Source: Amanita rubescens (lineage: Eukaryota > Basidiomycota > Agaricomycetes > Agaricales > Amanitaceae). From it: DNA of 64,000 nucleotides. The translations under genes and the position numbers were made by a program. Position 1 is the first letter of the stretch; each line of letters starts with the position of its first letter. The notes under the pieces are model-generated. The model worked only from the letters and a program-made list of their open reading frames with translations. It had not been told where the DNA came from and did no database searches. The DNA lies in assembly GCA_015039365.1 (NCBI GenBank), contig WION01000166.1:1-64000 (forward strand), in the 5' to 3' direction. Below, in pieces: positions 53,901 to 64,000 of the stretch.

Positions 53901-56360
53901 CCTCATCCCACCTTCCCTGCTTCTGGTATGTTGATGCCAGATTGCCCATGCTGGTGAGAGTGGAAGGGTGGTCTGATCCAAGCTTTGTTCTTCTTGAATT
54001 CATCACATCCACCTCAAGCTTCTCTGCCTCATCCCACCTTCCCTGCTTCCAGTATGTTGATGCCAGATTGCCCATGCTGGTGAGAGTGGATGGGTGGTCT
54101 GATCCAAGATTTGCTTTGAATGCATTCATCACATCCATCTCAAGTGTCTCTGCCTCATCCCACCTTCCTTGATTTGTGTATATTGATGCCAGATTGCCCA
54201 TGCTGGTGAGAGCATCTGGGTGGTCTGATCCATGCTTTGTTTTGAATGCACTCATCACATCCATCTGAAACTTCTCTGCCTCATCCCACCTTCCCTGATT
54301 CATGTATATGGATGCCAGCATTCCCACACTGATGAGAGTGTCTGGGTGGTCTAATCCAAGCTTTGTTTTTCTTGCATTCATCACATCTATCTCAAGCTTT
54401 TCTGCCTCATCCCACCTTCCTTGATTCCTGTATATGGATGCCAGCTTGCCCATGCTGGTGAGAGTGTCTGAATGGTCTGATCCAAGGTGTTTTCTTTGTG
54501 TATTCATCACATCCATCTCAAGCTTCTCTGCCTTATCCCAACTTCCCTTAATACTGTACATTGATGTCCATTTGCCCATGCTGGTGATCAGAGTTTCTGC
54601 CAGGTGGTGTTCCTTTGTTTTGATTCCATTCATCACATCCATCTGAAGCTTCTCTGCCTCATCCCACCTTCCCTGATTCCAGTATGTGGATGCCAGATTA
54701 GACATGCTGGTGAGAGTTCCTGAGTGATCCAATCCAAGCTTCCTTTTTCTTTCATCCACTGCAACATGTAATAATTGTTCTCCCTCATCCCAGCTCCCAG
54801 CACAATCAAATACAAATGCAAATCTTGCGCACTCATCATCATAGTACTTGCTGTTCAACTTTAGGTCCAATGCATGCACAAAAATTGACCTAATGTGTGG
54901 TGCAAGTGATTGACAGAATTCATAATTATCAACTTTCTTGTCAGGTGTTATTGAACAGGACAACAGTGCTCTTGCTCTGTAATAGTGATCATTTACTTCT
55001 GCTTTTGGTATGGAGTTCCTACTCCAGGCATTTACTAATAGATGTGTGGAATACAGGTGATTATGACTCCTGACAAAAGAGAATGAGAGCAAAACCCGCA
55101 TGCCATCTAGAAACTGTAATTTATCCCACTCTCCATCTTTTCCAATGAACACAGTTTCATCATCCAGCAAGCTCACTGATGATGAAAGATACATATCTTC
55201 CCAAATATATCTTTTCATGTAGTTCTCAGCAGCACTTTCGAATAATCCCTGTGGTATATTAGCATGATCTAAAAAAGCAAAGATCCTCAAAAGCTTGATG
55301 GCACTTTGTGCTCCAACAGAGTTTTGTGAACTATCCTTTGCAGCTGTATCCTCCATCTTCTTCATGGAAATGTCCCATGTCCCATATGTAGAGGTTCCAT
55401 AATCTGAAGCACCCTCAAACCCTGGAGTATCCCTCATTAACTCATTTTTGTATCTCACATAGAATTCCAAATAATCATTAATGCTGCAACCACAGGAATG
55501 CATATATGCTCCTGCTTGGTCAATGGCAAGAGGGATTCCATCAAATTGCAACACAAGCTGCTGGGCTAGATGATAGATATCATTGTCTGTGTCACCATCA
55601 AGCATGGCTGACTTTAAAAGCAAGGAAATAGCATCTTCATCTTCCAAGCCATGAACCTCCATTGAGTTCTTGCTCAATGCAAACCTCTTCAATCCAATAT
55701 TCCTACTTGTTATGACAATATTTCCTCCATTTCCTGGTGGGAGGAAGTTCTCAACTACTGAGTGATGTCCATCTGCTCCATCATACACCATCAAAAAGTT
55801 GGGCCTTTGAGAAATCCAATCAAGAGCAGATCTGGCTGAGGGTCTCCCATCTGGAGAAGTACTGTAGGTTGATGATATCTGTGTGAGTACAAATTCAACC
55901 CTTTTCTCTGAAGAACCATCAATCCAGAATATGTCAGAGAACCTTGAATAGGTCAGTTGTTTTGAATTGCTATACTATAATGTATAAATTACTCACAAAC
56001 CAGGATTTTCTTCAACAAATTTAAGGCAAATCTGTGTCTTGCCAATGCCACCTAAACCATGCAATAGGAAAATTTTCCTTTGTACTTGAACTTGGGAGGT
56101 AAAATGGTCCTTCAGCTTCTGCAAGTACTTCTCTTGGCCTGTAAAGAAAGTACTAGAATGTTTAATAGGAGGTAAAGGGGGTAGGTTGGAAGGGTCTGCA
56201 AGATAGTAGTTGATCTATGAGTTTTCATTATTGACAAGATCCAAGTGAAAAAAATGCTGAAATACTACAATACCTCTATGAACTGGCTATCCATAACAAC
56301 AACATTCTCATATCCAGCAAAGATACCAGTATTTGCTACCTGAGGTGGATCTGTTGACAT
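50935..56360 (-). CDS. NB-ARC protein with 29 TPR (kinesin light chain-type) repeats
   Basis: A minus-strand gene. The likely first exon starts at 56360 (MSTDPPQVANTGIFAGYENV). The second, about 56195-55997, holds KHSSTFFTGQEKYLQKLKDH and the P-loop GLGGIGKT. After an intron, one exon (55942-50935) holds FSDIFWIDGSS, NFLMVYDGAD (Walker B), GGNIVITSRN (sensor) and GIPLAIDQAGAYMH (GLPL-type). Then come a helical linker and 29 units of 42 residues on the plan STYWNQGRWDEAEKLQMDVM NAFKTKLGSDHPDTLTSMGNLA. This is the fungal NLR/STAND layout: an ATP-driven switch with a repeat sensor, probably cytosolic and used in non-self recognition. The join of exon 1 to exon 2 is not in phase as I read it, so the N-terminus is tentative. 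The last repeat loses one residue and runs into a hydrophobic tail. Confidence 0.8.
51050..54710 (-). repeat. Array of 29 coding 126-bp tandem repeats
   Basis: Each 126-bp unit encodes one 42-residue TPR. Units are nearly identical in DNA and differ mainly at a few codons: LEM/LQM, NARKTK/NAFKTK/NSRKTK, W/R/M/Q/C before N/K-QG, and HPD/HPS. The two unit types are interspersed. Frame is kept across all units. Confidence 0.9.
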
Positions 56361-59199
56361 GGTGATCACGGTCTATCAAAGAATCATGTATGGAATTGGG
56401 AATTATGGTCCAAAGTGAGGTTACCTGATGTTGTGCAATGAACAATGTGTCCAAGTGGCGGTTGAGAAGAAAGGAAGCCAAATGTCACATGTCACATGTT
56501 CCGAGGACTAGGTCTCTTCCTGGCGCGGATTTAGCCGAGACCACGGCGGTACGCAAGACATCCAAGCAGCGCACGGCAATTCACGAAACATCTACTGGCG
56601 TTACCCGGTGAGGCAACGGCTACACGCGAGACACCTAAGCAGGCGTTTCCCGCTGAAGCAACGGCGATACGCGAGACAAGAGACACGGCAACGGCAATTT
56701 GCATTGCAAGATTGGCCAGCAATATCGGCCCGATAGCGCAGGCTGGCCTCGGACCCTGCCACGAGAAGCGGTGGCCAACAACTGACAAAGTCATTCGTCC
56801 GCTTAAACGGCGGTAATTGCCAGATGGCCACAATACTATCCTGGCTACCAAGCCGCAAGCGTTTCTCTCCCTTCACCACTGCCCCGGTTGCCGACGGTAC
56901 CAGCCCAGACGACATGGGAACACTACGCCGAGTGTACGAGCCCAACAGCGGCCTCCATGGGCAGCCTGCGCAACTTGTCGCGTAGGACCTGATCCAAATC
57001 TGTCTTCCTCGGGCTCGTCAAACTCGCCAGCCAGTGTTTCATCCCTCCGAGAAAAGGAATGGATACATTGCCTCCAAGCGAGAGCTCAACGTTCACATGC
57101 ATATTTACCTTGGCGAGAATTGCCTGGTTGACGAAGTCCTTCATGTTACACCGGATCTTAGTTAACTACGCGTGCTTGTAGTAATTTGTGGATGGACATT
57201 CCAGACAAGAACAAAGACCACTGGGCACGGACATCAAGCTCCATCATCGACGGAATGGCTCCTGAATCTGCTGCCAACACTGCTTCCGCCCGGGCCGCAG
57301 ATGCCAACTTCGTCCTGCTATCCCGCCGCAACCCTGGTGCTCGGCACATATCTTATTTCAGCTACGCATCGTTTTTATGATGAAAATGAAGACCAGCTCC
57401 CGCATGGATGCCAACTTGGTCCCGCTCTCAGGCTCCCATTTCGACAACCCCAATGCAAATTAGTATAATACAACCGACGACGTTACGTCGGAACGGTCAA
57501 CAACGATTATATTCTGATGTTCCTACGTTTACAGTGCCTCAGCAAGTTATGTTTCCCAAGCTAGGCGGACGTGGATTACCTATGCAAGGGTCGATTGATT
57601 GCTAGATCTCGCTGGGATCGACGTTTCCTTCTCTGCCGTCTACCTAGCGGGACAGTTCCCGGGCCAACAGCAAGATTCTATAGTGGTTCTGGTCGACTCG
57701 CGGTGATGCTTTTCAGCACTTTTCAGTCCCATCACGTTTTACCAAATCAAGTTCAGGCCTCATATTTTCATTTCAAGAACGAGTCTCGGAACCGTGTCCA
57801 TTGATGCTAGCTATTGTAGTGTGGGATACATTGGGTGGCAGTTAGCCTTTATTTTGCCACTGTCCCTAGTGTTCGATAATTATATGATAATAAGCTTGTG
57901 TCTAGAAGCGAGTGCGGATGGAAAGAAGGATACTGAATTTAAGATTCATGCCACTGGCACAGCGGAAATCCTACACCATTCCTTTTCAGACCCGGAACAG
58001 AGGATGGTGGAACAACGCCTTTGGCACAGCTGAAATGGACGAGACCGGAGACTAAACAACGATAAAACGCGCCACAGCTGAAGAATGCAACCATCTAAAC
58101 AAAAACAGACCCTCCATGGTTGATGGATGCGTCTACGAAGTTCGATGGTCGACGGCCAGGGCTCTGCACCAAAATGTGTTTCGTAAAACTCCAATAACCT
58201 GTTATTGCTTCCGGAACCAGAGGTTGTCACCTTCTAACTATATCAGAGATAGCGTAGGGTGGATTGAAGGTGTTTGAAAATTTGACGGACCGGAAATGCT
58301 CGTCTCCGAATCGGTGCATTACGATCGAATCCACGACTCGGTGCTTCACGGCCTGCGCGGTCCTTAGTTGATGTCGGTAGTAAGAGGCTGGCAAGAATGA
58401 GATCGCGAATTGGAGACCGACGAACCTAGTCGACAACTGCACGGTTGACATCTAACCGATGTTCGCGCGCTCGCAGCGATACTTATTAATTTTCTTCGAG
58501 TCCTCTTCTTCCGCTCCACCGATTCTCATTCCTTCACCTACGAGTGTGACTATATTAAACGATGTAACTCACTCAAGGAGCACTCCAGGGTATCATAACA
58601 CAATCAAGTGCGTTCATCAAAATCCTGCACCACCACCATCATCAACCATGCTATGCTCAACAAAACCACATGCCTCAAATACGCCTCGCACCGGAACATC
58701 GATCAATCCAAGATCGATGATTAATGTGACCAGGTTGTGAAGAGTTCGCCCTTTTCTTCCCCGAGTCATGGCTCCTAAGGTCATGGCATCGTCGTTCCAC
58801 CTGCGCAGAAGCGTGAAAGCCGAAATAACAAAATAACGGATCACATCATATTCCGTGTCCAGAACCGCATTGCCTCGCGGACTCGGCGTGTCGGTACGGC
58901 ATCACATTGGCCGATATTTGGCAATATCCTGTGAAACAAACTAACACTTTTGGTCGTCTGACACGCAATGTTAGGTTTATTTCTAATATGATCTCGCAAT
59001 GTCGGACCGTATTGCGTCGTTAATAGCGTTGGAGTTCTCTAACAAGTTCATCAGTAGCCTGGGCTTCTTACTCCCAACGGACTTGTGAGTCAGCGGGTGA
59101 GTCAGCCACTGAGTGTAAACAAGAGTATACAACGGTCGCCCTTGTCCTGGCACCGGAGCTGAGCGACGACGAGTCTTTGTTTTCTTCTCCTCCAGCGCA
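56361..59199. other. Long intergenic stretch without supported genes
   Basis: Overlapping short ORFs on both strands (56531-56945, 57158-57605, 57946-58451, 58459-58740) show no domains or exon logic. Bases 56580-56700 contain imperfect direct repeats of the form GCAACGGC-A-ACGCGAGACA. The ~300 bases before 59199 probably hold the samB promoter, but no specific element was identified. Confidence 0.4.
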
Positions 59200-62100
59200 A
59201 TGCGCGAGTCAAACTTTGCTTTTCCAGCGCAGAATAAGGCATGCGTCTGTATAAACTCTCAGCTATATGACAGGCGAGGTGCGTATTTTATTCTGCATTT
59301 TTGCATTCTAACCTGATCCTGATAAATGACCTCAACAGCGCTCGACACAACCGCGCCGCTGCCACTCACCAACTCTTTGCAACATCTGCAATACCTCACC
59401 TCGACATCTCCAAGGATACGAGAAATCATGACGATGGATGGCGGGCTTGAGCGCCTCATTACCATGCTTTGGGATTTTTGCCTCTCCCCACCCCCACCAG
59501 AGAATCCTACCGTCGTTTACGGCCTTACTCCTTCCGGATACCACCCGCAAAAACTGGCGCCAACACTAAATCCGACAAATTTCGACAAACACGCTGCATA
59601 CCGTTTTTCCTTGGCTTTCCAGTGTGTCGTCAACATCGGTGTGCGGGGGAGTGAGCCGATTAGGAGCCGCGTTGTCCAAGCCGGTGCTTTGGATGTGGTT
59701 GGTTGCGTTCTCGAGGCCTGGCTCGCTAGTAAAGGGTTTGCCATCGGTCCTAGCTCCAGTGCGACTGGCATCCCTCGCGAGTCTCGAGAACAGCGACAGG
59801 CTCGAAGATTGGCCCAGGCGGAGCAAAGACAACGGGAGGAAGCTGCAGCTCTGGCTCGTGCGCTTCAGAGACAGGTTCAATACGAGCAACTACAGCAACG
59901 ATTGTTGAATGAACAGATTAGGCTACAACGCCTCCGGAACGTACAGGCGATCACGATCGAAGGACCATTTGTCGTACGTACTTACTTTTTTCATTGTTTG
60001 GAACTCAACTAACAACTCTTAGGACGAGTTTATGGACCTGCCACCCCACCGAACTCGCACACGACCCACTCCAGCTATCACAGGAGGAAGGCAGGGCCCA
60101 AACAGCAGTAGTGACAGCGAAACCGGAACCGATGCTTCCATCACTACCGTTGGTTCCGCCGTCATTGTCAACGTTGTCCGAGATCGCAGCGGAACTATTG
60201 TTGCTCGGCCAGCGTGGGACGAACCGGTCCTTCCCTCTCCAATGCGCAACACCACCCAACGCCATGCTCACGCCACTCCCCACGGTCTCCTCAGTGACAC
60301 CCGACCTCAGCAGGCTTCTCTCGCGTCAGAATACAGACGCGACACCCCCTCCCCTTCCGCTTCCACCGACACTTCCCGCGCTGAGACGGAAACCGAGGAC
60401 GAGCCCGAACACGACGCAGATGGCGACATCAACATGAACCGGATCTCCCGATCGCGCCTTGCAAACCGTAGCACCAGTACCGCCACTCCCCGCCGCGGCG
60501 ATCGACATCTGCATATCAACGCTGCCCTGAACGCTGGCCAGAGACCTCAGCTGGATTTGCCCGTATACCCTCACAGCCACGCGTTGAGCTCGGGATCTAC
60601 ACCCGCGTCAGCATCCGCATCTCCCTCTCCGGAACGTACTGCTCCTGCGGGGATGCGTAATGCTACTCGCCAGCCACGATTTGGACCCCTCGGTGACCGG
60701 GCTGCGGCATTAGCTGGTGTAGGTGACCGCGACGCACATATCATCATTTCCGATGCTGCCAGTAGTACAGGCGTCGTTGGCGAAAGCTTGAACATGGCTA
60801 TGGGCGTCGGAGTGGAAGGTGTCGGCGTAGCGGGTGTTGAAGATGGAATGGAGAGTTTGCAAGCCAATGACGATTTTGCGATGGGTGCTCCCCCGGGTGC
60901 GCCCGGTGCGATCGTTCTGGATACGGCGAGTGTGGGTATTGTGGATGAAACTGGGGAGGGGACGACGCCGAGGAACTTTTTGGGGGAGGAGGATGGGAGG
61001 ATGGGTGGGTTGTTGGATTCGAATTCGACGCCGAGAGCTGGTGTGGTGGATTTGCCTGATATGGTGCCGATGTCTGCGGGTGGTTTGCAGAGGGATGTGA
61101 CTGTTCGTGCTCGTCGGGCTTCCGCGGGCGAGGGATCGTCTTCTGCCATGTCTGCTGCTGCTGCCGCCGCCTCTACGTCCCGCGCTGCGTTCGATGCAGA
61201 GTCTGTTGCTCCTGCGAGTGGAACGGGTATGAATGTGGATTCGGATATTCAAACTCAAACTGCTCACCGCGCCGTATCTGCTCCGGAAATGGCTGCTGCT
61301 GCGTCCAGTGCAAGTACTGCCACGAATGCGAGCGTAAGTGGAGCCAACGGTCACGGTGTTGCTGTTGGAGTAGCCTCTACTCTCCCTCCGGGACCGTACA
61401 AGGACGAAGACGTTCTACTTGGCCTGCAACTCCTTGCATATCTCAGCAAGTACCCGCATGTCAGGCAGGCTTTCTATAAACCCCGGGCGTCATTCCATCC
61501 CGCCTCTCTTGGCTTGCACCAGGCGAACGCTACGCGCCAGACCGAACCCGGCATGTTATCTGCCAGAGAAAGAGAGAAGCAGAGGGAAACCGCACTTCCA
61601 TCCGCAACAGGACTCACCATTAACACAAATCATGGATTCTTTAGGGCGTTGGCAGGACGAGGAAGGGCCGCGTTGAATTCCGCGGGTTTGGGCGGCGCTC
61701 ATGCTGGAGCGAGTTCGACTGGATCTGCGGCAACTAGTTCTGCTGCTGCTGCGGCCACCACCACCGTTGCTACTGCGAACCCGCAGCCAAGGCAAACGAA
61801 CGTTTTTTCGCTAGTGGAACGGTTTACATTCAAACCTAGTTCGAACGAGGCTGATTTATTGAACCCACCTCCGAGGCTCCCGGCTGAGATTCAGTATTGG
61901 GCTGGTGTGATCATGCGCAATGCATGTAGGAAGGATGATAGTCGAGGGGGGATAAGGCAATGTGCAAACAGTAGGTTTTTCCTTTGGGTTTTGGAGGATG
62001 GATGCTAATGAATAACGCAACGTAGTGCTTTGTGGACGTTGGGAACAGTACCCGCGAGAGTTTGCCAAGTGTCGAAGATGCCGCAAGGCCAAGTACTGTG

Positions 62101-62747
62101 GAAAAGAATGTCAGAGTACCGCGTGGAGTGAAGGTCACCGATTCTGGTGCAGCGCGAGGGATACGGATGAAGATGGAGGTGATAGGGACCGAGAAGGACA
62201 TCATCGACCTGATTCTGCGCATCAACTTCAGGCTCATATGCAAGTTATGGATGAAACTGGCGAGATTCGGGTTATTCCTAATGGGGACAATGCGGCCGTG
62301 CATGGACTCGGCACCGGCATTGGTGCTTCTCAAGTTTCGCCGAGAGCAGAGAGAGCGGCGAGGAGAGAGAGGGAAAGGGATAGGAGGTTAAGGGAGCTTG
62401 GCCATGATATCGCTCAACGACCGCCTGGGTTCGTCATCGACCCAATGTATGTGCCCGTCACCATTGCTCGACGCGCGGTTCTCCTACAAGCTGCACAAAC
62501 ACACTTGGTCCCGATTTCCCCTACCGATCCTCTTCAGAGAACTGGGCCGGTAGCCGGACCTTCGGGTGTTATGATGACTGAAGCGGCTGTGCAGCACCAG
62601 CAGAGGTTGCAGGACCATCATCATAGGATCGTGGATTCTGATTGGTTGTATGTCGCTCCACCTCGCGCTCAGACCGAGGCGGGACCTTCGCGGAACTCGT
62701 GGCACGCCGACGTTTCAGGAGATGAGTCTGACATGATATTGGGTTGA
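59200..62747 (+). CDS. samB: Mub1/samB-like MYND zinc-finger protein
   Basis: Four exons, 59200-59278, 59339-59973, 60023-61970 and 62026-62747, sum to 3384 nt (1127 aa). The first exon encodes MRESNFAFPAQNKACVCINS then QLYDRR, the conserved start of this family, and splices to ALDTTAPLPLTNSLQHLQYL; starting at the ATG at 59326 would lose it. Residues ~30-200 form the armadillo-like N-terminal part, followed by a Gln/Arg-rich coiled coil. A long disordered Ser/Ala/Thr-rich middle and LLGLQLLAYLSKYPHVRQAF come next. The MYND finger follows: CANMLC, CRRCRKAKYCGKEC, H..WC. The last intron splits the finger after CAN. Mub1 partners the Ubr2 ubiquitin ligase in yeast, and samB affects conidiophore development in Aspergillus; a similar adaptor role is inferred. 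Confidence 0.92.
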
Positions 62748-63536
62748 AAAAAAGGGTGTGTGTGTATTCGTTCCTTCTTCGAATATAGACTTCTTACTGG
62801 GGGCGCGCAGTTTTAAGTACTATCGCAAGGACTTTTTTTGGAAGACGACGACCTGTTTTCTTCCTCCCCACATGCACACGCACAACTAAATGATTACTAC
62901 TCGTTATCCTTCTTTTCTTTTCTCCGCCCATAATGCATCCTCCTCAAATATCAACGCTCATTAACCCCATTGTATAGCAGTTACCCCTCCCTCCCCGTTG
63001 CCTCCCTCTTCATCCTCATACCGGTCGCACATATCGTTGTTATGCCATTCCCTATTCTAGACCTGTGCTGTATCATTCATACTTTCTTCAGAGTAGTTAA
63101 CATCGTATTTTTTTGTCTTGATTTGTGACTGCTTTTCGCCCCGGACTTGTCGTCTGCTAACCTAACGGAGGTGGTTCAATATTACTATCACCATGCGTCG
63201 TGGAAAAGTATTTACTGATTGAGATATGTTTGCTCATTTTGCCTTCGTCACAAACACCCACCCGACGATATCGATTACTCAAGCTGCTCGATAACAGCCT
63301 GGAGATACTTATGCCCGAGTCGTGCGTGATTCAAAATTACTAAAGTAAGAGTATTTTAGGTGCGGACGAATACTCATGATCGTCTATGCAGTTGAAACTT
63401 TTTTTGACACCCGGCGGATATTCATCTTCGGCCCTGGCAGCCTCGAGGTTCCTTTAAACCAATAATGAAAATGGCGCATCCCCATTTGTTTTTCTCTCTG
63501 CTTTAAAAGAACGGATGGTTATCCGTTCACTTAGCA
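62748..63536. other. Intergenic: samB 3' region and hydrolase promoter
   Basis: No ORF is supported. The first part is pyrimidine-rich 3'-flank sequence. CTTTAAAAG at 63500-63508, about 30 bases before the hydrolase ATG, is a possible TATA-like element. Confidence 0.45.
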
Positions 63537-64000
63537 ATGGCTCCCATTCTCAACCGTGACACTATCGTCGTCAATGACTCCGAGCCGGGTGTACAGTTTG
63601 CTTATACGGATACGGGCGCCCCTTCTCAGTCGTCTTATATCACGATAGTGGCTATCCATGGAATGGCGTTTTGTTCTCGTACGTTTTTCCGGTATCGACG
63701 ATAATTACGTATCGACGTGCTAACGCAACGGCAGCGGTGTTCAAGAGAGTTCAAAACGTCGCTATCAAACAAGGAGTACGTTTCGTTGCTATCAATCGAC
63801 GGAATTATCCTGGTAGTACGCCCTACACGCCAGAGGAAATCAACGCGCTCCTTAATGGGACTAAGGAACAGAGGGATGGGTGGCATAAGGATCGTGGTCA
63901 TGAGGTTGGGGTGTTTATTTACAAGTTGATCGAGAAGGGGGGTATTCCGCCTATTTCTGCTGATCGAAAGACAGGTGGGATCGTGATACATGGATGGTCC
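63537..64000 (+). CDS. Alpha/beta hydrolase, 5' part (cut by window end)
   Basis: Exon 1 (63537-63678) encodes MAPILNRDTIVVNDSEPGVQ then FAYTDTGAPSQSSYITIVAI HGMAFCS. A 56-nt intron leads to exon 2 (63735 onward), PVFKRVQNVAIKQGVRFVAI NRRNYPGSTPYTPEEINALL, ending at the window edge with GGIVIHGWS. HGMAF is the oxyanion-type HG motif. NRRNYPGST matches the usual DxRGxGxS loop, and HGWS should be the start of the nucleophile elbow GxSxG. Fungal relatives are soluble esterase- or epoxide-hydrolase-like enzymes of unknown substrate. No signal peptide is seen. Confidence 0.75.

Noticed and set aside
52178..54646. Plus-strand ORFs opposite the TPR array
   Set aside because: Shadow ORFs produced by the repeated coding strand; composition repeats with the 126-bp unit.
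51050..54710. CRISPR-like or satellite array
   Set aside because: The 126-bp units keep a reading frame and encode TPR motifs; there are no spacers and the genome is eukaryotic.
60571..61354. Long minus-strand ORFs opposite samB
   Set aside because: Antisense of the low-complexity Ser/Ala-rich exon of samB; no domain.

Overview
The window looks like nuclear DNA of a filamentous basidiomycete, most likely an agaricomycete. Genes are broken by many short GT-AG introns (about 45-70 nt). There is a tandem family of ~500-residue microsomal P450s, and a recognisable Mub1/samB gene, an ARMT1/DUF89 gene, a fungal HNH gene and an NB-ARC/TPR (NLR-like) gene. hAT DNA transposons, a LINE and LTR-type elements are abundant. 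Gene models were spliced by eye; where every exon was measured, the total length divides exactly by three.

Layout. 0.6-0.84 kb: a ~133-bp tandem repeat. 1.3-2.7 kb (-): a poorly known agaricomycete gene family, possibly decayed. 2.95-8.3 kb: a segmental duplication. A truncated ARMT1-like pseudogene lies on one side of a three-exon APH-fold kinase, and the intact 15-exon ARMT1-like gene, with four micro-exons of 9-11 nt, lies on the other. 10.4-26.2 kb: four intact P450 genes in tandem, two P450 pseudogenes, an HNH gene on the opposite strand and a small single-exon gene. The fourth P450 has precisely lost two neighbouring introns. 27.7-29.2 kb (-): an uncharacterised multi-exon gene with an in-frame TGA.

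29.2-41.4 kb: a nested transposon complex. The outer element has hAT-type ends and an 8-bp target duplication. Its main gene joins an Ulp1-like cysteine protease domain to a BED-finger/hAT transposase. It was then hit by a 4.9-kb hAT (itself carrying a 1.16-kb TRIM-like LTR element), an 838-bp hAT-type MITE and a 1.86-kb TIR element. All three direct hits, and the TRIM, lie in coding exons, and removing each restores the reading frame. Just beyond it is another P450 remnant.

42.7-50.0 kb: a LINE with a 15-bp target duplication, poly(A) tail, intact ORF1 and frameshifted ORF2. About 50.1-50.4 kb: a probable LTR. 50.9-56.4 kb (-): an NB-ARC protein with 29 nearly identical TPR units. 59.2-62.7 kb: the Mub1/samB gene. 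63.5 kb to the end: the 5' part of an alpha/beta hydrolase gene.

Functionally, the window mixes ordinary metabolism and regulation (ARMT1, Mub1, hydrolase) with fast-evolving accessory loci (P450 array, NLR) and transposons that have used the space between them as a landing pad. The strongest candidate for something undescribed is the Ulp1-hAT element; next are the intron-loss P450, the micro-exon ARMT1 gene and the homogenised TPR array.
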